In this document: positions 10,561 to 17,568 of the stretch, one piece after another
Layout of the letters: each line of letters opens with the position of its first letter
How positions within the stretch are numbered: position 1 is the first letter of the stretch
DNA from: Sulfurimonas hongkongensis
GTDB taxonomy: Bacteria; Campylobacterota; Campylobacteria; Campylobacterales; Sulfurimonadaceae
Direction of reading: 5' to 3'
Assembly (NCBI RefSeq): GCF_000445475.1
Contig: NZ_AUPZ01000009.1
Coordinates: 85,566-149,565 of the forward strand
Length of the DNA: 64,000 nt
Position numbers and translations under genes: made by a program
The notes under the pieces: model-generated
What the model was told of the DNA's origin: nothing
Databases searched by the model: none
The model's input: only the letters and a program-made list of their open reading frames with translations

Positions 10561-10873
10561 AAGATAGCTATAGAAAATGAAGAAGAAATGAGTCGCTTAG
10601 GCTTTAATAATTTAAAAAGTTGACTTTAAAGGTGTAACAGTTATACCCATCTCTACAAACATTTTTGGTGAAGACTTAAGAGTTTTTATACTCAAAAGAG
10701 ACAAACTAAAAAAACAGAGTAAGGTTTGCATCAATGAACTTTGCACCTTAGACATAACTAGAATACAACTAGACAATCTCCCAACAACTCTCTTAGAAGA
10801 TAAGCTTGAAGAAGTAAACATGAAGCTCTTAAGACATTTTAAGACCCCTGCAAACCCCTTTGTGCTAAAATAG
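10561..10873 (+). pseudogene. Remnant of a MazE/MazF-type toxin-antitoxin module
   Basis: Read on the plus strand, 10619-10873 encodes 84 residues that match the middle and C-terminus of MazF/PemK toxins: VTVIPIST, an RVFILKRDKL strand pair, then LCTLDITRIQLDNLPTTLLEDKLEEVN. There is no start codon, an in-frame TAA lies just upstream at 10613, and the N-terminal third with the RGDI-type active-site region is absent. Just before it, another frame ends IENEEEMSRLGFNNLKS (stop at 10621), which could be the tail of the antitoxin. The last 12 codons and the stop are supplied by the CRISPR repeat. I read this as a truncated, dead module. Confidence 0.6.
10836..10871 (+). CRISPR. Single 36-bp type II CRISPR repeat (array relic)
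   Basis: A 36-bp unit beginning ATTTTAAGACCCC and ending TTTGTGCTAAAAT, with inverted ends. It pairs along almost its whole length with the anti-repeat at 10965-11003: 20 bp contiguous at one end, 8 bp at the other, and an internal bulge. Only one clear copy is present. A possible degenerate 3' end (GTGGTAAAAT, one mismatch) ends at 10928 but the rest of that window does not match. Orientation is set by the tracrRNA, whose GGGACTTAAAAT end should pair with the 5' end of the repeat. No spacer array is visible in the window. Confidence 0.75.
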
Positions 10874-10928
10874 GGTCTCATACAGCCTTGTATAGTGGGG
10901 CGTATGAGAAGATTATGAGTGGTAAAAT

Positions 10929-10958
10929 TTGACTTTTCATCTTCTTTTTGAGTACAAT
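10929..10958 (+). promoter_or_regulatory. Promoter of the tracrRNA
   Basis: TTGACT (10929-10934) and TACAAT (10953-10958) are separated by 18 bp. This is close to the sigma-70 consensus, and the anti-repeat begins seven bases after the -10 box, where a transcript would start. No ORF follows on this strand. Confidence 0.7.
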
Positions 10959-10964
10959 ATTTAT

Positions 10965-11064
10965 GTTTTAGCACAAAGGGGTTTGTGTAGCGGGACTTAA
11001 AATAATCCTTCGACTTTATTGTCGTTGGAGATTTTGGAATCATCAAAATAGCAATAGCTGTTTT
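10965..11064 (+). ncRNA. tracrRNA of the type II CRISPR system
   Basis: About 100 nt. The anti-repeat is 10965-11003 (GTTTTAGCACAAAGGG ... GGGACTTAAAAT). It is followed by a stem at 11006-11029 (TCC-TT-CGAC, loop TTTATT, GTCG-TT-GGA), a short stem GATT-TTGG-AATC (11030-11041), and a terminator hairpin. The order anti-repeat, short stem-loops, terminator is the usual tracrRNA plan in type II-C loci. It is transcribed opposite to the cas genes, and its 3' end overlaps the last codons of cas2 in antisense. A dedicated promoter lies directly upstream. Confidence 0.7.
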
Positions 11065-11375
11065 GGTGCATTCTTTTCATTTTCTTCTTTTGTACCTACG
11101 ATTATATCCATATTTCCAAACTGCTTATCTGTAAACATAATCATCCTTATGCTTCCTTTTGCTATGTTTGAAGCTATAAAATCTTTGAGCCTTTTTTTTC
11201 CATTTAAAGTTGATTCGTAAGAGTGAAATGAGCGAATGTAGATAGAAAACTGCATCATCATATACCCTTCTTTTAGAAGCTCACCACGTAAATAACGGTA
11301 CTTCTTTCTTGCTTTTTTTGTATCGGTCGGCATATCAAACATTACCATTAGCCACATAAATCTATAAGCACTCAT
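11043..11375 (-). CDS. cas2: CRISPR-associated endoribonuclease/integration subunit Cas2 (type II)
   Basis: I chose ATG 11375, giving 110 aa beginning MSAYRFMWLMVMFDMPTDT, because type II Cas2 proteins start in this way; ATG codons at 11381 and further upstream in the same frame are alternatives. The ferredoxin-like first strand carries the conserved Asp (MFDMP). EGYMMMQFSIYIR and later MIMFTDKQFGN also match the family. Cas2 bridges two Cas1 dimers during spacer integration. The start lies 11 to 14 bp beyond the chimera's stop region, overlapping it slightly. Size and motifs look intact. Confidence 0.93.
   Translation of the reverse strand: MSAYRFMWLMVMFDMPTDTKKARKKYRYLRGELLKEGYMMMQFSIYIRSFHSYESTLNGKKRLKDFIASNIAKGSIRMIMFTDKQFGNMDIIVGTKEENEKNAPKQLLLF
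11045..11064 (+). terminator. Rho-independent terminator of the tracrRNA
   Basis: AAAATAGC (11045-11052), loop AATA, GCTGTTTT (11057-11064): an 8-bp stem with one G-U pair, with the U run forming the 3' arm. It lies inside the 3' end of cas2 on the other strand. Confidence 0.5.
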
Positions 11376-12024
11376 CTTCATACTTTTCAAAGTCAATGCT
11401 TGGGAGCATTAAGTAGAGTATCTTTTTTTGAAGCACACATTTTTGTAACGATTGGACTGTCATATCTATTGCAGTTCTTATATTGCTTAGACCTCCGTTT
11501 ATAGCTACGAATTCTAAATTTAAAATATTGACATATTCTTGTTTTATTTGGCTAGTTAAGGCCTCATCATCATATTTTAAAAGAGTTAGTTTTACATGCA
11601 GATCCACAAAAGCTCTATATGGTTCTATCATATCATCTGCAAGATTAAAAGCGTTGAAATAGTTTTGATGGTGGATTCCAAAAGATGGCATAAGCCCCGC
11701 ATTTGTGAGTGAACGGACAACAGCACTTCTTACAATTGCATAGCAGTAGTTAAGCGAAGCATTTTGCACATCTTCTGCTCCTTTTTGTACTCTTACAAAG
11801 TTTTCAAATAATTCGCTCCAGTAGATTCTTGCTGCTTTTGCTTCTACATTTTCCTCATCATTTGACTTGACACCCTTTGCATACTCGTAGAGAATCTTAG
11901 AAGATTTTTTTCTGTTAAAATAGTTTAAAACTGATGCTTGATTTTTCACTTTTGTTTTAACTACTTCTTGCCAAAGTTGTTTTTTAAGTGGTTTTGATAT
12001 ATCTATCTGGTTGTGCTTGGATAC
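11362..12024 (-). other. cas1: Cas1-derived portion of the Cas9-Cas1 fusion
   Basis: These 220 codons from about residue 1005 (VSKHNQIDISKPLKKQLWQ) to the stop match the C-terminal helical catalytic domain of type II Cas1. The metal-binding Glu, His and Asp residues are all present. Full type II Cas1 proteins are about 300 aa, so roughly 80 N-terminal residues, the beta domain that forms the Cas1 dimer interface, are lacking. The exact joint lies within about 20 codons of 12024. Confidence 0.82.
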
Positions 12025-15000
12025 TTTGTTTTTTACATAACTTCTTATGTCAATCCTTTGAAGTTTTAGTTTTTTAGCATCTATAAAACTACATCTAAGA
12101 CAGACAAGTGAAGGAGCTGTATAAGCCAAGCCTCCTCTTACTTCTATAGAAGCATCCTCTCCTACTCTTTTTACTCTTCGTATCTCATTACCGTTTACAT
12201 CGTATAGAGGCTCATTCATAGTATCTCGTACTTTTATATCAAGCTCGGCTTTATCATCTTTTGTGATTGCAAAAGCCGATTGGTTCAAGATATTTACGAT
12301 GGCATCTCTTTTTTTTGCAAATACTTTTGCTGTAAAATCTTTTGGATTATCTTGAGCAACTTGGATTTTTTTATAAATCTCTTTATTAAATTTTTTATAA
12401 AATTCATCGGAACTCATTTTGTGACTCGGTTTGACTTTATCTAGCAGAGAACCAATCGGCACATAGTAAGCCAAATTTTTCTTAGATTGAATCGTCTCAT
12501 TATGTGCCTTTGTTCCTATCGGTTTTTTAGAGACCCAAAAGGCTGGAGTTTTAAGAGTTCCATCAAGTGCTTTATAAAAAGGACTCTCTTGTATATCTTG
12601 CATGTAACTCTCTCTTATATGGGCAATTATATGATTAGGGGATGTTCCTTCTATGAGTGGAACAATCTTTTTAAAGTTCTCTTTTGCATTTTGTTCGGTA
12701 AGCTCATAATTTTTCTCAAAATTTGTAGAGATATTTTGTAAGTAAGATTTACTCATTAAACCTAGGAGAATAGCATCCTCGGCATGATGAAAGTTTGTAT
12801 CACGAGACTTGTTATCGACACTTAGTATGCGTCTTAGGTAACTTGTAGCACGCCCAGAGATAGACATCACTCTTTGATTCTCTTTGAGTCTGTCTGTAAA
12901 AGGGTAGTAGCGTTTTAAAATCTCACCCAAAAGTTTTTCAGTATAGCTTGTTGCATGGAGCGATACATCATCTTTTACCTCTTTAAAGGTTTTATCTAAG
13001 CTCTCGGCTAAGAGATTTATTTTTTTCTTCATATTTATCTTATAGGTTTTTTTTAACTCTTCTACAAAGTCAATATAAATTTTTCTCTTTTCTCCACTTA
13101 AATAATCAAGAGGTAGCTTATTACCTTTTTTAGCATTTTCATTTTTTAAATCAAGAGCCTTGTTGTACTCTGCATTGCTTCCGCCACAAGCACGAGGAAC
13201 AATGTGTTCTATCTCTGTTTTATCACTCAAGACTTCATCAATACTAAGCGGTTTATGTGAGTAGATTCCTAGTCCTTTTTGTTGCTCCCAAAGCTTAAGT
13301 TTTAGAAGATACTCTTTATTATTTTGAAGATTTAATCCCTTTGCTTCAAAATGTTTTTTGTATTTTTCAATGAGCTCTTGCCACTCTTTTTCATTTTTTT
13401 GGTTTGCTCTTCTAATGTCATTTTTTACATCATCAGGCTGTGAGAGTTCTCTAGTAGATTCTAGTTTTATGATATCAAAAGGTCCATGTTTGACATGCAA
13501 ATCAGTTATAACTCGAAGTGCCCATGAGACTAGAGATTTTACAGCATGGTTAGATATACGATTCTCATCTATCTCGTACTGTAGTTTTCCATCTTTATTT
13601 TGAGATTTTAGATATCTAATGCCTTTTAAAAAATCGGAATAGTTTTCGCTTTTACTGACTTTTAAAATCCCTTTTGCATCACTCTCATTTTTACCCTCTT
13701 GCATTAAAGCAGTTAAATCTTTTAATGCTTTTAGTGAATAATTTGAAGTTCCTTTTGATTTATGTTTATGAAGTTTAAGAGTAAAATCACAAATCTCATC
13801 TTTGGTAAACTCAAAATTGTATTTTTTAAAAAGTATTTCAATGTTTATTAAAAGTTTTTCAGGATTTATATTTAGATGTATCTCTGTTGCGATTTCATCA
13901 AAGATTTTTGCAGATGACTCTTGTGCTAAGATGGCACTTAAAATTTTACGATTCAATTTTTTAAAAGAAGGAAGAAAATTAAATTTAACAAGAGTATTTG
14001 CCTCTTTTTTTCCTTTAAGCATTTTATACTCTTGAAAATTATTGATTTTTACATATTCATTATCAATTCCTAGTATCTTTTTAAAATCTTTTACACTATA
14101 AGAGCTTTTGCACTTCAAACTATTTATATCTTCTAAAAGTGCTTCACGCAACTGCTCTTTTTGCTCTAAAGTTGCATCAGCACCGTCAATCTTCAGATCT
14201 CCAAGTAACTTATATAGTTCAAATATATCAAATGAGTATGAAAAAAGAGGTGCACATATCTCATCTTTATAGATTAGACATTTATTGATATTTTCTGGAT
14301 TTAGCGTAACAGCTTCTTGCGGGATGATGATGTTTATCACTTCATTGGTAAATTTAGCGGCCAACTCATCACTTTTAAAAAAATCAAACTTTTGCTGAGC
14401 TCCTAAGATTTTTTCTATCTCTTTTTTTATGTCTTCTCTACGTATCATATAGCGGTAGTTACCATGATTTCTAAAAGTAGGATTCTCTTTTTGAGATTCT
14501 AGCTCCCAAATAATTTGTGCAGATGTTTTCTCTTTGTATTTGCACTTTAGAGCATCTAAGTATGCCAGTGTTTCAGAAAACTTCTCCAAATCTTTTGGCA
14601 TCTGGATTTCATCACTCCCGCAATCACCCATCTTCTCTTTTGCTTCAAGTTCGGCTATCAAATCTTCTATTTTTAGTGATTTATACCCTCTATGCTTTGC
14701 CATAAATCTAAAAATTGCATAGAGCTCATCATTGTCAAGTTTTCTCTTAAATGCATCTACCGCTCTTAATTTCCAAATATCATATCTCTTTTTTTCTTGA
14801 TACTTAAGGTGATAAGAGGCAAAGAGCTGCTTTATCTCTTTAATCCTCTTTTTTTTCTTATCAAGAAGATTTCGAGATTGTTTTTTCTCTCGTCTTTCTT
14901 GTTGGGTACCACTATCATGAGGATTGTCACGCATTACTACGCCATAATCTAAAAGAGAGTAGCTATTTTTTTCAAGCTCTTGCATTACAGAATATCCGCA

Positions 15001-15036
15001 AGAGGTAACGCCTAAGTCTAATGATAAAATATTCAT
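11362..15036 (-). CDS. cas9-cas1: Cas9-Cas1 in-frame fusion protein
   Basis: A continuous 1224-codon ORF with AAGGA before its ATG. Cas9 part (1 to about 1004): RuvC-I LSLDLGVTS with Asp7; Arg/Lys-rich bridge helix (about 48-70); helical recognition lobe; RuvC-II IIKLESTRE with Glu526; HNH EIEHIVPRACGGS with His611; RuvC-III FHHAEDAILLGL with His750/His751 and Asp754; and IEVRGGL (964-970), which normally opens the WED/PAM-interacting region. Instead of the expected 300 or so further residues, Cas1 sequence follows: ISKPLKKQLWQ (about 1013-1023), EAKAARIYW with Glu1065, GIHHQNYFNAF with His1123, and LADDMIEPYR with Asp1134/1135. The Cas1 N-terminal beta domain (about 80 residues) and the Cas9 PAM-interacting domain are missing. 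No stop or frameshift interrupts the ORF. Confidence 0.9.
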   Translation of the reverse strand: MNILSLDLGVTSCGYSVMQELEKNSYSLLDYGVVMRDNPHDSGTQQERREKKQSRNLLDKKKKRIKEIKQLFASYHLKYQEKKRYDIWKLRAVDAFKRKLDNDELYAIFRFMAKHRGYKSLKIEDLIAELEAKEKMGDCGSDEIQMPKDLEKFSETLAYLDALKCKYKEKTSAQIIWELESQKENPTFRNHGNYRYMIRREDIKKEIEKILGAQQKFDFFKSDELAAKFTNEVINIIIPQEAVTLNPENINKCLIYKDEICAPLFSYSFDIFELYKLLGDLKIDGADATLEQKEQLREALLEDINSLKCKSSYSVKDFKKILGIDNEYVKINNFQEYKMLKGKKEANTLVKFNFLPSFKKLNRKILSAILAQESSAKIFDEIATEIHLNINPEKLLINIEILFKKYNFEFTKDEICDFTLKLHKHKSKGTSNYSLKALKDLTALMQEGKNESDAKGILKVSKSENYSDFLKGIRYLKSQNKDGKLQYEIDENRISNHAVKSLVSWALRVITDLHVKHGPFDIIKLESTRELSQPDDVKNDIRRANQKNEKEWQELIEKYKKHFEAKGLNLQNNKEYLLKLKLWEQQKGLGIYSHKPLSIDEVLSDKTEIEHIVPRACGGSNAEYNKALDLKNENAKKGNKLPLDYLSGEKRKIYIDFVEELKKTYKINMKKKINLLAESLDKTFKEVKDDVSLHATSYTEKLLGEILKRYYPFTDRLKENQRVMSISGRATSYLRRILSVDNKSRDTNFHHAEDAILLGLMSKSYLQNISTNFEKNYELTEQNAKENFKKIVPLIEGTSPNHIIAHIRESYMQDIQESPFYKALDGTLKTPAFWVSKKPIGTKAHNETIQSKKNLAYYVPIGSLLDKVKPSHKMSSDEFYKKFNKEIYKKIQVAQDNPKDFTAKVFAKKRDAIVNILNQSAFAITKDDKAELDIKVRDTMNEPLYDVNGNEIRRVKRVGEDASIEVRGGLAYTAPSLVCLRCSFIDAKKLKLQRIDIRSYVKNKVSKHNQIDISKPLKKQLWQEVVKTKVKNQASVLNYFNRKKSSKILYEYAKGVKSNDEENVEAKAARIYWSELFENFVRVQKGAEDVQNASLNYCYAIVRSAVVRSLTNAGLMPSFGIHHQNYFNAFNLADDMIEPYRAFVDLHVKLTLLKYDDEALTSQIKQEYVNILNLEFVAINGGLSNIRTAIDMTVQSLQKCVLQKKILYLMLPSIDFEKYEDECL

Positions 15037-15109
15037 AAAAGATCCTTATATTTTATTAGATTTAAACATCTTACAATAATTTATTTGTTTAAAAATCACA
15101 TTATCTTAT

Positions 15110-15958
15110 TTATATTTCTACTAAAACCCCATAAGATGTTGGTTGTCTATCTCGCAGAAGTCCCCAATACTCTCTTTGTTTTGCTATCTCCTCTAAATCA
15201 AACTCTGCATAAATAATCTCTTCTTTATCTCTTGAGGCCTCAGCAATTTTTTTGCCCGTGTAGTCTGTGATGAAAGATGAACCGTAAAATGTTAGAGTAC
15301 AACTCTCCCCTACTTCTTCGCCTATACGGTTTGCAACTACTACTGGAACTGTGTTTGTAGCGGCGTGACCCATCTGAACTCTTTGCCAGTGGTCTTTTGA
15401 GTCAACATGAATTTCTGGTTCACTCCCAATAGCAGTAGGATAGAAAATAATCTCAGCACCCATCAGAGTTAGAGCTCTTGCTGTCTCACAAAACCACTGA
15501 TCCCAACAGATACCAACTCCAATCTTAGCGTACTTTGTGTTATAGACTTTAAAGCCACTATTTCCCGGTTTGAAGTAAAACTTCTCTTCATATCCAGGTC
15601 CACAGGGTATATGAGTTTTTCTATAGTTGTCCATAATTTTGCCATCAGCATCTACCACAACTAAAGAGTTAAAATACTCTTTAGCACTTTTTTCAAAATA
15701 ACTAACAAGCAAAACAACACCTAGCTCTTTTGCAAGAGTTGCAAATCTCTCTATAAGGCTACTGTCTTTAAGCTCTGAGGCTAAAGAGAAGTACTTATCA
15801 TCCATATCTTTACAAAAGTACAAAGATGCAAACAACTCTGGTAAAAGTATGATTTTTGCACCATTTTTATTTGCTTGTCTTACCAAAACCTCAGCATTTT
15901 TTATGTTGGCATCTATATCTTGGCTCATCTGCATCTGTATAGCTGAGACTTTTATCAT
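15110..15958 (-). CDS. aguB: N-carbamoylputrescine amidase
   Basis: A 282-aa nitrilase-superfamily enzyme. The catalytic triad is visible as Glu41 (LLPELFAS), Lys114 (YRKTHIP) and Cys151 (GICWDQWFCE). The stretches PGYEEKFYFKPGNSGFKV and ICWDQWF are characteristic of the AguB branch, which converts N-carbamoylputrescine to putrescine, CO2 and ammonia in the agmatine route. No aguA lies in this window. The gene stands alone behind the cas operon, separated by 73 bp. Confidence 0.9.
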   Translation of the reverse strand: MIKVSAIQMQMSQDIDANIKNAEVLVRQANKNGAKIILLPELFASLYFCKDMDDKYFSLASELKDSSLIERFATLAKELGVVLLVSYFEKSAKEYFNSLVVVDADGKIMDNYRKTHIPCGPGYEEKFYFKPGNSGFKVYNTKYAKIGVGICWDQWFCETARALTLMGAEIIFYPTAIGSEPEIHVDSKDHWQRVQMGHAATNTVPVVVANRIGEEVGESCTLTFYGSSFITDYTGKKIAEASRDKEEIIYAEFDLEEIAKQREYWGLLRDRQPTSYGVLVEI

Positions 15959-16083
15959 TTTTGTATCCTGTGGGGAAATAATAGTGTCATTTTACTATAA
16001 ATTTTGTATTAATTTCTTATATTTATTATAACTTAACTAAATATTGATTATAATTTTACAAAATTTACAACCAAAGGAATCTG

Positions 16084-17058
16084 ATGCAAACTTCTGTCTG
16101 TGTAGATGCAAGATCACTCGAATACTTTCCTGTTCAGTTGTTTGCTATTATCATGGGATTATCTGGATTTGCTATAGTTTTTGCTAAAGCTTATCATATT
16201 TTAGATTTTTCATACTGGTTTTATGCATTCATACTTTTTATTGACACACTTTTGTTTTTAGTCATATTTACCTCTTATATGTTAAAAATAGCGAGTTACC
16301 CAGAGGCTGTTAAAGGGGAGATAAACCATCCTATAAAAAGCTCTTTTATGGCTAGCATCTCTGTTAGTCTTTTACTTCTAAGCATAGCTTACTATGACTT
16401 TGCACCGACTCTATCTATAGTGCTTTGGTTTATAGCCACACCTCTGCAACTCTTTTTTACGCTTGTTGTTATGAAGTACTGGATTCATAACGACCTAGAA
16501 GTAGTTCATAGCAATCCTGCGTGGTTTATCCCCATAGTTGGAAATGTTTTAGTTCCTGTTGTTGGAGTCGATGCAGCGCCAATCTTCGTCTCACTCTTTT
16601 TCTTCTCGCTTGGGATGTTTTTTTGGATAGTGCTTTTTACTATTATGATCAACAGAATCATCTTTCACAATCCACTAGCTAAAAAGCTTATACCAACTTT
16701 TTTTATCTTTATAGCTCCGCCTGCGGTTGGATTTGTCAGCTATCTTAAAATCACAAATGGTTCTATAGATATGTTCTCAATTTTTCTATACTCTATCGCG
16801 CTCTTTACGCTTTTACTGCTTTTGTTTATGTTGCGTATGTATGATGTAAAGATGTTTTTCATTTCTTGGTGGGCATACACTTTCCCACTAGCTGCCATCA
16901 CAATAGCCACACTTTTAATGCACAATATATATCACTCAACTTTCACATATATAGCATCTCTATCACTCATCGCTTTTTTAACCCTAGTAGTTGGCTACGT
17001 AGCCCTAAAAACCATCCAAGCCTTCAAGGCTCAGAAAATATGTATATCAGAGGAATAA
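16084..17058 (+). CDS. TDT/SLAC1-family anion or dicarboxylate transporter
   Basis: A 324-aa membrane protein with about ten hydrophobic helices. The opening FPVQLFAIIMGLSGFAIVFAKA and the central NPAWFIPIVGNVLVPVVG are typical of the TehA/Mae1/SLAC1 family, which carries tellurite-resistance proteins, malate permeases and anion channels. AAAGGA precedes the ATG. Substrate cannot be assigned. The DUF302 gene follows after 3 bp and is probably cotranscribed. Confidence 0.85.
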   Translation: MQTSVCVDARSLEYFPVQLFAIIMGLSGFAIVFAKAYHILDFSYWFYAFILFIDTLLFLVIFTSYMLKIASYPEAVKGEINHPIKSSFMASISVSLLLLSIAYYDFAPTLSIVLWFIATPLQLFFTLVVMKYWIHNDLEVVHSNPAWFIPIVGNVLVPVVGVDAAPIFVSLFFFSLGMFFWIVLFTIMINRIIFHNPLAKKLIPTFFIFIAPPAVGFVSYLKITNGSIDMFSIFLYSIALFTLLLLLFMLRMYDVKMFFISWWAYTFPLAAITIATLLMHNIYHSTFTYIASLSLIAFLTLVVGYVALKTIQAFKAQKICISEE

Positions 17059-17061
17059 TAA

Positions 17062-17568
17062 ATGAATAAATTATCACTTTTTGTAGGCATCGCTTTAGGT
17101 TTAGTCTTTAGCATCTTTGTAGTTGGCATCGCTTTTAAAGTAGCAGCTCCATCTATTCTTTTAAAAGAGATAACATCGCCTTATGAATTTGACAAAACTC
17201 TAAAAATCTTAGAAGATAGACTAAATGCAAAAGAGGGTTGGCATGTAACAGACATCATCGACCAACAAGAAGAGATTATTACTCACGGTGGAGCAGACAC
17301 GGGCAAGGTTAAGATCATCAAGTTTTGTAACGCTAAGTATGCGTCAGAGATGTTGAGTGCAGACGAGGGCAAAGTTATGTCTACAAATATGCCTCTTAGC
17401 ATCTCCGTTTATGAAAAGAGTGATGGACGAGTTATGATAGGTCTGAGCAATGGTTATATGATGGCAAGACTTTTCTCAGGACGAAGAGAGGGTCTCATTA
17501 TGCAAAAAGTTGTAAGCGAGATGGAAGAGGTTTTAAACTTCACTCACTTTAGATTTACTATATTTTAG
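17062..17568 (+). CDS. DUF302 domain protein, membrane-anchored
   Basis: A 168-aa protein with an N-terminal membrane anchor or signal (5-30) followed by a DUF302-like alpha/beta domain: LNAKEGWHVTDIIDQQ, KVKIIKFCNAKYASEML, MPLSISVYEKSDGRVMIGLSN. DUF302 proteins are of unknown biochemical role and often accompany redox or sulfur genes. It is coupled to the TDT transporter gene. Its stop overlaps the end of the convergent histidine kinase gene by 4 bp. Confidence 0.78.
   Translation: MNKLSLFVGIALGLVFSIFVVGIAFKVAAPSILLKEITSPYEFDKTLKILEDRLNAKEGWHVTDIIDQQEEIITHGGADTGKVKIIKFCNAKYASEMLSADEGKVMSTNMPLSISVYEKSDGRVMIGLSNGYMMARLFSGRREGLIMQKVVSEMEEVLNFTHFRFTIF

Noticed and set aside
10873..10912. CTCATAC/GTATGAG inverted repeat as part of an RNA gene
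   Set aside because: It lies upstream of the tracrRNA promoter and no transcript signal points to it. The 8-bp stem with a long loop could be chance.
10893..10928. A second, degenerate CRISPR repeat ending GTGGTAAAAT
   Set aside because: Only the last ten bases match the repeat (one mismatch). The remaining 26 bases do not, so I do not call an array with a spacer.
10612..11046. A 144-codon minus-strand frame between tolC and cas2
   Set aside because: It runs antisense through the MazF-like frame, the CRISPR repeat, the promoter and the tracrRNA. Its composition is not protein-like and it has no good ribosome-binding site.
15110..15958. Carbon-nitrogen hydrolase as part of the CRISPR locus
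   Set aside because: It is on the same strand but is a typical AguB with a 73-bp gap and no link to CRISPR systems.
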